Below are positions 34,202 through 41,962 of a stretch of 56,872 nucleotides of DNA, in pieces (position 1 is the first letter of the stretch; every line of letters starts with the position of its first letter). The position numbers and the translations under genes are program-made. The stretch comes from Chloroflexota bacterium (lineage in GTDB: Bacteria > Chloroflexota > Anaerolineae > CG2-30-64-16): assembly GCA_026389845.1 (NCBI GenBank), contig JAPLHB010000043.1, positions 1 through 56,872 on the forward strand, written 5' to 3'. The notes below the pieces were generated by a model that saw only the letters and a list, made by a program, of their open reading frames with translations, was not told where the DNA came from and made no database searches.

Positions 34202-34389
34202 GCAGAACCGTAAAAACTCGCTTTTGTCACCCTGAGCGAGTCAGCCCCGTGAGGTGCGTTGCCGCGTGAATTCAGCGAAGGGTCTCGTCGCGGCAGGGAG
34301 ATTCTTCGCTGGCGTCACGCCGTAACGAGAGTTCAGGGACAGACCCGCTCAGAATGACAGGCAACGGGTAGCGAGTTTTGCACTATTGC
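34202..34389 (+). repeat. MITE-like element, copy 2, complete with 8-bp target duplication
   Basis: The 188-bp element ends in inverted repeats (left GCAGAACCGTAAAAACTCGC, right complement GCAATAGTGCAAAACTCGC) and has subterminal GTCACCCTGAGCG/CGCTCAGAATGAC. GGATTTAC occurs directly on both sides (34194-34201 and 34390-34397), overlapping or abutting the ends, as expected for a target duplication. The preceding 34160-34176 is a short GGTGACA repeat. Confidence 0.88.
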
Positions 34390-34423
34390 GGATTTACATC
34401 GCTGCGACCGTGTATCATAAACA

Positions 34424-34456
34424 AAGCCCCCGGCTTCTCGAAGAAGCTGGGGGCTT
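34424..34456 (-). terminator. Rho-independent terminator of the sulfur-relay cluster
   Basis: A 15-bp stem (AAGCCCCCGGCTTCT with one mismatch) around a CGA loop is followed, on the minus strand, by TTTGTTT. It lies 27 bases after the DsrE-like stop. Confidence 0.88.
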
Positions 34457-34482
34457 ACTGCGCACATATCACGCCGAATGCA

Positions 34483-34919
34483 TCAGATGAAGATGATCTG
34501 CGCGCCCTCGGTCATATCCATGAAATCGCCGGCCGTGACGATGTCAATCACGCCGTCCACGAAGTCTTCCTTCTTCAACTCGAACATATCCACCGACATC
34601 TTGCAGGCGTAGAGCTTGGCGCCACCGTCAACGAGCATAAGGCGGTCATGCCGGGCAGGATGCCCATGATGTTCGGGATGCCCAGATTGCCGGTGTTCAC
34701 GCCCATCATGCTCATCTTCATGCTGGTGTTGCCGACCGGCGCGATCTCCAGGTGGTCCTGGCGCAGTTTCCGGATCAAATCCATGCCCCAGAAGGTGAAG
34801 AAGATCGTGACATCAATGCCGTTGCCCAGAGCGGCCCAGCCCATCACCAGGGCCGGGTAAGCCATGTCCAGGTCGCCCTTTGAGCAGATAAATGCGATTT
34901 TGCGAGTTTCGTCAGCCAT
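34483..34919 (-). pseudogene. DsrE/DsrF-like sulfur relay protein with a frameshift
   Basis: The ATG at 34919 has AGGAG upstream. The first part reads MADETRKIAFICSKGDLDMA…NIMGILPGM, a DsrE-type Rossmann-like fold with a peroxiredoxin-like start. Near 34640 the open frame leaves the family sequence, and the expected end, GGAKLYACKMSVDMFELKKE to EGAQIIFI, appears in a frame shifted by one base, stopping at 34483. Restoring one base (ATGACC to ATGGACC) gives a continuous protein of about 145 residues with the conserved Cys in YACKMS. It is a real but frameshifted gene, or a sequencing error in a GG run. It lies last in the sulfur cluster, 23 bases after tusE. Confidence 0.8.
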
Positions 34920-34942
34920 GAGAGTTCTCCTTTCTTGCTTCC

Positions 34943-35260
34943 TCAAACACACCCTTCCGGTTTACCCAGCCCCGCGATGCGGGCGACCTTTTTGGCCGGG
35001 CCCTTGGGGAACAGCGCGAACATGTCCTTGGTCGAAACACCGGCCGCTGTCGAGATGCGGCGAAGTGTCGGCGCCTTGCCACTGTCGGCCGCGTCCTGCC
35101 GACAGAAATCAATCACCTTCCAATGCGCCGGGGTCAGCTCGGCGATGCCTTCTTCCGCGGCGATCGCCACAGCGATCTCCTTGTTCCATTCGCTCGGATT
35201 CGTCATGAACCCTTCGTCGTTGACCTGGACGGTCTTGCCTGCGATGATTCGAGTAGCCAT
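34943..35260 (-). CDS. tusE: TusE/DsrC-family sulfur carrier protein with a single conserved Cys (105 aa)
   Basis: DsrC/TusE proteins carry sulfur on a flexible C-terminal arm. The protein ends GLGKPEGCV, with the penultimate Cys104 of the family. In true DsrC a second Cys lies eleven residues before it; here that position is Ala (…KKVARIAGL), so this is a TusE-like or one-Cys form and not a dissimilatory DsrC. The start at 35260 begins the conserved N-terminus (MATRIIAGKTVQVNDEGF); the longer frame is heptamer repeat. AGGAAGG lies upstream. Neighbours are DsrE-like, DUF1641 and SQR-like genes, consistent with intracellular persulfide handling. Confidence 0.9.
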   Translation of the reverse strand: MATRIIAGKTVQVNDEGFMTNPSEWNKEIAVAIAAEEGIAELTPAHWKVIDFCRQDAADSGKAPTLRRISTAAGVSTKDMFALFPKGPAKKVARIAGLGKPEGCV

Positions 35261-35295
35261 GTTTTTATTGCCTTCCTGATGGTTTGTTGTTTTTG

Positions 35296-35443
35296 TGTTA
35301 CGTGATGCGTGATGCGTGTTGCGTGATGCGTGTTGCGTGTTGCGTGTTGCGTGTTGCGTGTTGCGTAGTCCGTTGCGCGTTTCCGCGTCCCCATCTCCCC
35401 GTGTCACCCTGTCACCCCGTCACCGTGTCACTTTGTCACCCCG
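35296..35443. repeat. Heptamer arrays (CGTGTTG/CGTGATG and GTCACCC units) between tusE and the DUF1641 gene
   Basis: The first block, 35296-35369, has about ten units close to CGTGTTG. The second, 35399-35443, has units near GTCACCC and CGTGTCA. Between them is a degenerate spacer. The second block reaches the stop codon of the DUF1641 gene. Confidence 0.9.
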
Positions 35444-36115
35444 TCACCCCGATTGCGCTCCGACGACGTGCAGCACGCGCATGGTCTGCGCCAGGCCGCG
35501 GCGGACTGCGGGATCGTTCATCTGTCGCAGCAAGCCCAGCAGTGAAGTGTCCACCGGCTTCTCCATCTCTTTCTCCGCGACCAGCAGCGTGTTGTGGACG
35601 AAGGTCATGATCTCGGGCTGGGTCATGGATTTGACGACGTTCAAGATTAGCACGACGTTATCGCCCAACCGCTGGACGTCGTCCTCGGTGAACGAGGTAA
35701 CGATGTTGTCGGCGATCTTCATGCCGCCCTTAGCGAAAGCGAAGTAACCCTTGCGCTCCGCCTCAGCCATGATGTCCACGGCCTTGCCGAACGCCGAGTC
35801 GGTCAATGGCCCCACCGTCTGCAAGAGGTCCATCAAGCTTTCGAGTTGATCCAGCATCATCTCGAAATTGCGGCCGTTCCGCAGCAGTCGCTTGAGCAGC
35901 CGGAGCAGGTCGCCCAGGTCAACGTACTCCTGGACTTCCTCCAACTGCTCGGTCGCCAGCCGAAAGCCGTCGTTGACGATGGGCGTCAGGTCGTGCATCA
36001 ACTCGGCGCGCTCCTGACGGCCGCGCTCTGCGGCCTGCGCCTGTTCGGTGAGGTACTGGACTTGGGCTGTCAGAAGATCGAGCTTCTGATTCAGCGCCAC
36101 AATGTCCTGATCCAT
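35444..36115 (-). CDS. DUF1641 family protein (223 aa)
   Basis: The protein is helical and acidic. It starts with a coiled coil (…LNQKLDLLTAQVQYLTEQAQ…), and the conserved DUF1641 core covers about residues 85-160 (…GPLTDSAFGKAVDIMAEAERKGYFAF…). Proteins of this family occur next to sulfide:quinone oxidoreductase-like flavoproteins and are thought to assist them at the membrane, but no activity is known. It lies 10 bases after the SQR-like gene on the same strand. No membrane helix is visible. Confidence 0.88.
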   Translation of the reverse strand: MDQDIVALNQKLDLLTAQVQYLTEQAQAAERGRQERAELMHDLTPIVNDGFRLATEQLEEVQEYVDLGDLLRLLKRLLRNGRNFEMMLDQLESLMDLLQTVGPLTDSAFGKAVDIMAEAERKGYFAFAKGGMKIADNIVTSFTEDDVQRLGDNVVLILNVVKSMTQPEIMTFVHNTLLVAEKEMEKPVDTSLLGLLRQMNDPAVRRGLAQTMRVLHVVGAQSG

Positions 36116-36125
36116 GCGTCCCTCC

Positions 36126-37361
36126 CTATTTCGCCCACTTGCCAGCCATGCTCATCCGCGCGGGCAACGGCAGCTCTTGCCCCTTGAGCAGGATATTCCA
36201 GTACATCCAACGGAACATCACCTTGCCCCAGTGATTCATCTCGGATTCTTGCAGCAGCTTGAACGGGCCAACGCCGGGCAGCGGATAGCGGCCGGGCAAC
36301 GGCTCCACGTCGTAGTTGAAATCAATCAACAGACCCTTGCCGAAGCCGGACTCGATGAAGCAGTTGGCGTGGCCGTCGAAGGTGGGCAGCATCTCCAGCC
36401 CATCCGCGTAACGCAGGAAATTCTCGGCGAAGCAGTCCACCGCGAAATGCGCCACCGAACCGGCCTTGGACGTGGGCACGGCCGCCGCGTCGCCCAGCAC
36501 GAAGACGTTCGGGTACTGGGGCGAGAGGAAGGTGTGCTTGTCCACCGGGATGAAGTTCAGCTCATCGCCCATGCCCGAGCGAGCGATGACCTCGTCGCCC
36601 ATGTTGACCGGCACGCTCACCAGCAGGTCGTATTCCACCTCGGATTCGTCGTAGTGGACCAACTTCTTGGCATCGGGGTCCACATGTTCCACCAGGAAGT
36701 CAGGGATGACCTTGATGCCCTTCTGCTCCAAGATGGACCCCAGGTACTTAGAGGCGATGGGCTTGGTGAACGCGCCGGACAGCGGCGTGGCGTAGATCAG
36801 TTCGACCTTGTCCCGCATACCCTGCTCGTTGAAGTACCAGTCGGCCAGCATCAGGAACTCCAGCGGCGCGACCGGGCACTTGATCGGGTTTTCCACCACG
36901 TTGACCACCATCCGGCCGCCCTGCCAGGTGCGCAGGTGCCTGGCAAGATCGAGCGCGCCCTCGATGGTGTAGAAGTCATGGATGGAGTGATGCCACTCGT
37001 GCTCGGCCAGGCCGGGGGTCTGATCCGGGCGGATACGGGCGCCGGTGGCGATGACCAGGAAGTCATAGTTCAGATAACGCCCGTCCTTCTCGATCTTCAC
37101 CCGGTTGTGCTCTGGCTCGATCAACTCGATCGGCGACATGATCAACTCGACGCCGGCGGGGATGAAGTCGCGCTTCGGCTTTACCACATCGTTCTTGCTG
37201 TACATCCCGAACGGGATAAACAGAAAGCCCGGCTGGTAGTAGTGCGTCTCATGCTGATCTACGATGGTGATCTGCCATTCGTCGTTATCGAGCAGCCGGC
37301 GGAGCCGGTTGGCGACCATCGTGCCGGCCGTGCCGGCGCCGAGAACCAAGAGTTTCTTCAT
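36126..37361 (-). CDS. Sulfide:quinone oxidoreductase-like FAD flavoprotein (411 aa)
   Basis: SQR enzymes oxidise sulfide to polysulfide or persulfide at the membrane and pass electrons to quinone. The FAD-binding GAGTAG is at residues 8-13, a second nucleotide fold lies around VVNVVENPIKCPVAPLEF, and the C-terminal FAD motif is FVLGDAAAVP (about 287-296). Cys162 (in IKCPVAP) and Cys334 (in HANCFIES) sit where the SQR redox pair is expected. The ATG at 37361 follows AAGGAG and begins directly with the flavin fold; a longer open frame is not protein-like. It stands second in the sulfur cluster, after the regulator gene. A related NADH dehydrogenase-like activity cannot be fully excluded. Confidence 0.88.
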   Translation of the reverse strand: MKKLLVLGAGTAGTMVANRLRRLLDNDEWQITIVDQHETHYYQPGFLFIPFGMYSKNDVVKPKRDFIPAGVELIMSPIELIEPEHNRVKIEKDGRYLNYDFLVIATGARIRPDQTPGLAEHEWHHSIHDFYTIEGALDLARHLRTWQGGRMVVNVVENPIKCPVAPLEFLMLADWYFNEQGMRDKVELIYATPLSGAFTKPIASKYLGSILEQKGIKVIPDFLVEHVDPDAKKLVHYDESEVEYDLLVSVPVNMGDEVIARSGMGDELNFIPVDKHTFLSPQYPNVFVLGDAAAVPTSKAGSVAHFAVDCFAENFLRYADGLEMLPTFDGHANCFIESGFGKGLLIDFNYDVEPLPGRYPLPGVGPFKLLQESEMNHWGKVMFRWMYWNILLKGQELPLPARMSMAGKWAK

Positions 37362-37407
37362 ACGTGACGTTCTCCTTACTTGAAATGACGCATCAAGTTT
37401 CCAGTTT

Positions 37408-38211
37408 CTACAGCGCCGTGAGCGACGCGATCGCCTGCAGTCGTCCGCACAACTCGTTGCGTTCCTCAGCGATGTGCGAGAAGATGTCCGCGACCCGTTG
37501 GACGGAACGCAACGCCTTCTCCTGGGCGGCCCGATCGAGCCGATAGACGGCATCCGCATTGGCCGCAACATCGGCTGCGTTGAGATCGAACGTCTCGGCC
37601 AGGCAAGCCATCTGTTCCGCGCTGGGCGGCCACACTTCCGGCGCGATCCCCCCGATCACGGCCATCCCCTTCAGTTCGCTCCCCACGCGGATCAGCCCTC
37701 GCGCACACAGCAGCCCCATCTCGCTCGGATAGAACTTCGGCCCCATAGCGGGATCGGCAGCCAACTGTTGCCAACCGCGGATGCACTGGCTCACCGCGTT
37801 GGGGTCCTGGGTGAGCGCGGTGTAGAAGCCGCACGGATTGCTGATCTTCGTCACCGGCTGGCCCTGCATGTCGGTGACGACCATCATAACGCCCAGGATG
37901 TCGGCGAAGGCATCTTGAATGAATTGGCTGCACGTGATCGGGAGCAGGTCGCGGAGGGTCGAACTGGCGCCGGCGCGGGCAGCGCCGTTGACGTGGTGTG
38001 GGGAAATCGCCGGCTGTTCAGTTGAGCCGGACGCCGGCGCGGACATCACCGTCTGGGTCTGCAACCACCGCTCGATCTCGGGCCGCGGGAACCGCCACTG
38101 CTTGCCCACGCGAATCGCGGGCAGCCGGCCGCTCTCCACCATGCGGTAGATCGTCGTGCGATCTATCTGGAGGAGGTCTTGCACCTGGTTGGTGGTGAGT
38201 AAGTCGGCCAT
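37408..38211 (-). CDS. Excisionase-type helix-turn-helix regulator with a PocR ligand-sensing domain (267 aa)
   Basis: Residues 1-52 are a MerR/excisionase-like DNA-binding domain (MADLLTTNQVQDLLQIDRTT). Residues about 95-250 are a PocR domain, a PAS-like fold with conserved Cys (NPCGFY, SQCIRGW, LLCARGL) that binds small ligands or a metal/Fe-S site. The ATG at 38211 begins the DNA-binding domain; upstream codons are not typical. It is transcribed first in the sulfur cluster, so it probably regulates the SQR, TusE and DsrE-like genes in response to sulfide or a redox signal. This target assignment is inferred from position. Confidence 0.88.
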   Translation of the reverse strand: MADLLTTNQVQDLLQIDRTTIYRMVESGRLPAIRVGKQWRFPRPEIERWLQTQTVMSAPASGSTEQPAISPHHVNGAARAGASSTLRDLLPITCSQFIQDAFADILGVMMVVTDMQGQPVTKISNPCGFYTALTQDPNAVSQCIRGWQQLAADPAMGPKFYPSEMGLLCARGLIRVGSELKGMAVIGGIAPEVWPPSAEQMACLAETFDLNAADVAANADAVYRLDRAAQEKALRSVQRVADIFSHIAEERNELCGRLQAIASLTAL

Positions 38212-38290
38212 ATCGCTTTGTTCTCCGTACCGCAATCTCGTGAATATCATAACGTAGTTCGCGACATTTGTCAAGCCGAGGGATCATCAA

Positions 38291-38455
38291 ATGCAATATA
38301 CATTCAAGCATAAGGTCATTTATGGTGCGTGTGATGCGACAGTTCGACGTCTGGTACATCTGGAGTCCAGGCTTCGGCCGGAGATTGCCCGCCTGAAGGC
38401 GCTACATCAATCGTATCTGCTCGTACCCGTATCCTTTTTTGCATCTTATCGTTAA
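38291..38455 (+). CDS. Possible small protein (54 aa)
   Basis: An ATG at 38291 with GAGGGA upstream opens 54 codons (MQYTFKHKVIYGACDATVRR…) encoding a charged helical peptide with no known family. It lies in the gap between divergent genes, ahead of a large secreted protein gene. No homology can be judged from sequence alone; it may also be the 3' remnant of an older gene. Confidence 0.38.
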   Translation: MQYTFKHKVIYGACDATVRRLVHLESRLRPEIARLKALHQSYLLVPVSFFASYR

Positions 38456-38475
38456 GTGAGGTATCCTATGCAAGT

Positions 38476-38496
38476 GTGGTACAAGTTTTGTACCAC
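38476..38496. promoter_or_regulatory. Perfect 9-bp inverted repeat upstream of the secreted protein gene (operator candidate)
   Basis: GTGGTACAA and TTGTACCAC are separated by three bases and lie 54 bases before the gene's start. The symmetry and position fit a dimeric repressor site or a short RNA hairpin in the leader. No T tract follows, so it is not a terminator. Confidence 0.5.
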
Positions 38497-38550
38497 GAGC
38501 GAACGACAGGGATTCTGCCGCTCCCCCCGCATTTTCACAGGAGGTGGACA

Positions 38551-41500
38551 ATGGCAACAGCAAGTCGTACGCGTTTCTCCCCCACTTCGGCCGTGCTTAC
38601 GGCCCTGGGTCTGTTCGTGCTCGCGCTGGCGTTGCTGGTCGCGAGTCCGACATCGGCCGCGGCGGCCCCGATCAGCAGCCCGTCGGCAACCGTCCTCGCC
38701 CAGCAGCAGGGGCCGATCGTCATTCCCCTGGGTACGACGTCGGTCAAGTTGGATGGCCGGTGCGATCCGAGCGCCGAGTACGGCGACGCCGCGAGTTACC
38801 CGTACACCGACGCGTTCGGTGTGACGGGCCATGTGTACCTGAAACACGATGGCACGAACCTCTACGTCTGCATGGTCGGCGCGGCCGGTAGCTTCGGGCA
38901 ACGTTTTGCCCGCGTCTACCTGGACACTGACGATGGTCGCGAGACCTACGCCGAGGCTGATGATTATGCGCTGCAAGCCGACTTCGCCAGCGGCGGCCGT
39001 TCCAGTTACAAAGGCACCGGCGTCGCCAACGGCTACACGCCGATCTCACTGCCCGGCTGGTCCGCGGCCACTGCCACCGGCAACGCCGACATCGCCGAGT
39101 ATGCGATTCCCTTGAATCTGATCGGCAGCCTGTGCGGCCGGCCGTTCGGGCTGGCGGTCTACCACCACTGGGTCCAGAGCGTCGGTAACGACTACGGCTG
39201 GCCCAGCAATCAGTTCTCCGACCAGCCGAAGACGTGGCAGGAAGTGACGCTCGGCAACGCGCCGTGCGCGGGCAAGATCGCCTACGTCTATTACGGCAAC
39301 ACCGCCGACGCGACCAGTTTCCGCAATCTGCTCACGTCGCGCGGCTACGCCGTGACCCTGGTGCCGCTGGCCGCGGTGCTGACCACCGACTTCAGCCTCT
39401 TCGACCTGATCCTGATCGCCAACGACTCCGGCAGCCTGGACGCGTGGGGGACGTCGGGCCTGACCGCGGCCCAGGTCGCCCAGATTACCGCGCCGAACAA
39501 ATCGATCATCGGCCTCGGCGAAGGAGGCTACGCGTTCTTCGGGAGACTCAGCCTGTTCATCGGCTGGCCGCAAGGTTGGCATGGGCCGGATGACCGGGTG
39601 ATCCGCGCGGCGGGCGCGCCGGCCAGCTACTACAACGTACCCACCGCGATGCCGCCCGACCCGATCCAGGTCTACGGGCAGCCGGTCAACGAAGTGGGCA
39701 TCTACCTGAGCGCGCCTCCGGCCGACGTGACGCCCATCGGTCTGGAGCCGGCCACGCCCGACCACGCCTCGCTCATCATGCAGGGGTGTCGCCACCTGTG
39801 GGGCTTCTCCGGCAACCCGGACGTGATGACGGCGACGGGCAGAGAGTTGTTCGTCAATGCCGTCTACTATTTCATGTTCTTCCAGTGCGCGCCCCTTCCC
39901 ACACCGCCGCCGGAAAGCTGCATCCGCCTGGTCAAGCAGGCCGCGCCGCCCGATGGCACGGCGGTGCAACCGGGCGCTACGATCCAGTACACCCTGACCT
40001 ACTTCATCAGCCAGGACACGCGCTGCCAGAATACGCGCGCAAAGCTGGTGGATAGCATCCCGGCAGACACGACCTACGTGCCCGGCAGCGCCAGCGATGG
40101 CATCAGTCCCGGCGCGGATGGCGCGCTGACGTGGGACGTCAGCTTCGGCAGTGGCACGAAAACCTTCAAGGTTCGCGTCTCCGACGCGGCTTGCCGAGAT
40201 CAGCGGCGGATCGTTAACCAGGCCACGCTCCTCATGACCGGCCACACGCCGTTCGTCAGCAACGTGGTCTCGCATCCGGTCAACTGCCCGCCGATCGGGT
40301 TCCCGAACGACCAGCCGTCCTACGCCGAGGAGGAGGTGCAGATCGCCCCCTACCCGCTGATCACCGGCACGCCGAGCCACATCAGCGTCAAGCTGCGCAA
40401 CAACACAGCCGTCGCGCAGACCGTCACCGTGCTGTTCCAGACCAGCCCGAACCGCTTCGGCATCGGCCTGGACTTCAACACCTTCGACTCGACCGTCGTG
40501 ACGATTCCAGCCAACGGCAACGTCATCGCACACAGCAGCTTCACGCCGGTCTCCTCGGGCCACTACTGCGTCCAGATCGTGGTGCTGATCCCCGGCTACG
40601 CGCCGGTTATCACCCAGCGCAACCTGGACGTCGTCGAGGACCTGCGGCCGGGCGTGACCGATACGCTCGTCTTCAAGGTGCGCAACAACGGCTCGACCAC
40701 CGCGAACATCAATCTGGTGGTGGTGAACACCTGCCCCGGCTGGACAGCGGTCGTTGCGCCCGCCACCCTGATCAACATGCTGCCGGGCGAGGTACGCAAC
40801 GCGCAGCTCCTGGTGACGCCGCCGAATCCGGTCGTCCTGGGTTCCGGCTGCCACATTGACGTGCAGGGCTGGATCGGCGACCAGATGATCGGCGGCATCC
40901 GCAAGCTCGACGTGCCGCCGGTACACTTGCCGGTGGATGTCCAGCCGCCCTGGGCCGAGCCGGAGATCAGCGTGAACCCCGACCCGCCGGTGGTGGGGCA
41001 GCCCGCGCAAATCTGCGTCCAGCTCCAAAGCCCGCTGACGGTTGCCAAGACGGTCACGGTGGACTTCGCGGTGGCCGACTTCGGCGCGGGCATCCCGTTC
41101 ACCACGGTCGCGACCCAGACCTTCGTCTTGCCACCGTTGAGCAACGCCACGTACTGCGTCCCCTGGACGCCGGCGCCCGGCGGGACGACCCATCGCTGCA
41201 TCCTGGTGACACTCAAACAACCGAACTACCCCGATCAGCGCAGCCAGCACAACGTGAACCTGGTGCGCACCCCGCGCGGCATCCTGAGCCAGGTGGATGT
41301 GCTGATCCGCATCGGCAACCCCGATGGCGTGGCGCACGCCCTGGAGTTGCGACCGGTGATCTTCGGGATTGATCCGTACTGGCAACTGCACATCTGGCGC
41401 GATCTGGGCGATCCCCCGCCCGACATGCTGGGGCCGGGCGAGATCGTCGCCCTGCACCTGGGGTTCATGCCGATGGGGGCCGCGGTCGCGGGTGGGGCAC

Positions 41501-41646
41501 CCGCCGCGCCACCCGCCGATTACACCTTCGGCGACGAGAGCCGGGTGGAGCTGGGCGTCTACCTGGACGGCCAGCCGATCGGCGGCGTCAGCGTGGAGGT
41601 GCATCCGCCGGAGCGCACGTTCTTGCCGGTGATGTTGAAGAGGTAA
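38551..41646 (+). CDS. Large secreted surface protein with DOMON/CBM-like, DUF11- and CARDB-like domains (1031 aa)
   Basis: AGGAGGTG precedes the ATG at 38551, which begins a signal peptide (residues 1-38, ending SAAAAP). The N-terminal domain (about 48-210, LDGRCDPSAEYGDAASYPY…) resembles a carbohydrate-binding or DOMON-like beta-sandwich. A GATase1-like alpha/beta domain follows (about 250-440), then a DUF11-like domain (about 480-590) and several CARDB-like Ig repeats to the end. The C-terminus is ERTFLPVMLKR. Similar hydrophobic-Pro endings recur in secreted Chloroflexota proteins and may be a sorting or anchoring tail. Probable role: surface adhesion or structure. It is flanked by a MITE-like copy and palindrome at its 3' end. 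Confidence 0.85.
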   Translation: MATASRTRFSPTSAVLTALGLFVLALALLVASPTSAAAAPISSPSATVLAQQQGPIVIPLGTTSVKLDGRCDPSAEYGDAASYPYTDAFGVTGHVYLKHDGTNLYVCMVGAAGSFGQRFARVYLDTDDGRETYAEADDYALQADFASGGRSSYKGTGVANGYTPISLPGWSAATATGNADIAEYAIPLNLIGSLCGRPFGLAVYHHWVQSVGNDYGWPSNQFSDQPKTWQEVTLGNAPCAGKIAYVYYGNTADATSFRNLLTSRGYAVTLVPLAAVLTTDFSLFDLILIANDSGSLDAWGTSGLTAAQVAQITAPNKSIIGLGEGGYAFFGRLSLFIGWPQGWHGPDDRVIRAAGAPASYYNVPTAMPPDPIQVYGQPVNEVGIYLSAPPADVTPIGLEPATPDHASLIMQGCRHLWGFSGNPDVMTATGRELFVNAVYYFMFFQCAPLPTPPPESCIRLVKQAAPPDGTAVQPGATIQYTLTYFISQDTRCQNTRAKLVDSIPADTTYVPGSASDGISPGADGALTWDVSFGSGTKTFKVRVSDAACRDQRRIVNQATLLMTGHTPFVSNVVSHPVNCPPIGFPNDQPSYAEEEVQIAPYPLITGTPSHISVKLRNNTAVAQTVTVLFQTSPNRFGIGLDFNTFDSTVVTIPANGNVIAHSSFTPVSSGHYCVQIVVLIPGYAPVITQRNLDVVEDLRPGVTDTLVFKVRNNGSTTANINLVVVNTCPGWTAVVAPATLINMLPGEVRNAQLLVTPPNPVVLGSGCHIDVQGWIGDQMIGGIRKLDVPPVHLPVDVQPPWAEPEISVNPDPPVVGQPAQICVQLQSPLTVAKTVTVDFAVADFGAGIPFTTVATQTFVLPPLSNATYCVPWTPAPGGTTHRCILVTLKQPNYPDQRSQHNVNLVRTPRGILSQVDVLIRIGNPDGVAHALELRPVIFGIDPYWQLHIWRDLGDPPPDMLGPGEIVALHLGFMPMGAAVAGGAPAAPPADYTFGDESRVELGVYLDGQPIGGVSVEVHPPERTFLPVMLKR

Positions 41647-41649
41647 ACC

Positions 41650-41710
41650 TCACCCCCCGCCCTCCTCTCCTGGCGACGAAACGACTGTCGCCAGGAGAGA
41701 GGGGAGCAGC
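41650..41710. repeat. GC-rich palindromic repeat after the secreted protein gene
   Basis: CTCTCCTGGCGAC and GTCGCCAGGAGAG pair around an AAACGACT-like loop, with CCTCACCCC/GGGGAG-type flanks. It could end transcription of the secreted protein gene as a strong hairpin without a T tract. Its flanks match the elements found inside the HlyD and methylase genes. Confidence 0.75.
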
Positions 41711-41737
41711 AATTCCAAGAGTGATTACCCACAGGAT

Positions 41738-41926
41738 GTCACCCTGAGCGGGTCAGCCCCGTGAGGTTCGTTGCAGCGAGAATCCAGCGAAGGGTCTCGT
41801 CGCGGCAATGAGAACTTGTCCTGAGCGCAGCGAACGGATTCTTCGCTGGATGCGCGCCGTCGCGCGAAGTTAGGGGCCAACCCGCTCAGAATGACAGACG
41901 CCTAAAAGCGCACTTTGCGACCGTGC
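41738..41926 (+). repeat. MITE-like element, copy 3, diverged
   Basis: The core from GTCACCCTGAGCGGGTCAG to CCCGCTCAGAATGACAG aligns along its length with copy 2, with an added block (CTTGTCCTGAGCGCAGCGAA) shared with copy 4. The right end (GCGCACTTTGCGACCGTGC) is a degenerate terminal repeat, and the left terminal repeat is not recognisable. With the palindrome before it, it fills the 316-base gap to the MFS gene. Confidence 0.8.
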
Positions 41927-41962
41927 CGAGTATAGCTCCGGCTTATCCGGGTTAGGAATCTT

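Noticed and set aside
34202..34389. Structured RNA gene or riboswitch
   Set aside because: The sequence folds as an inverted-repeat element, occurs in several copies in both orientations and has a target duplication, so a mobile element explains it better.
34943..35260. True dissimilatory DsrC
   Set aside because: The second conserved Cys, eleven residues before the penultimate one, is Ala, and no dsrAB genes are present in the window.
39046..41604. 852-codon open frame antisense to the large secreted protein
   Set aside because: High GC content removes stops in the antisense frame. Composition is Arg/His/Asp-rich without domains, and the sense strand has a signal peptide and a strong ribosome site.
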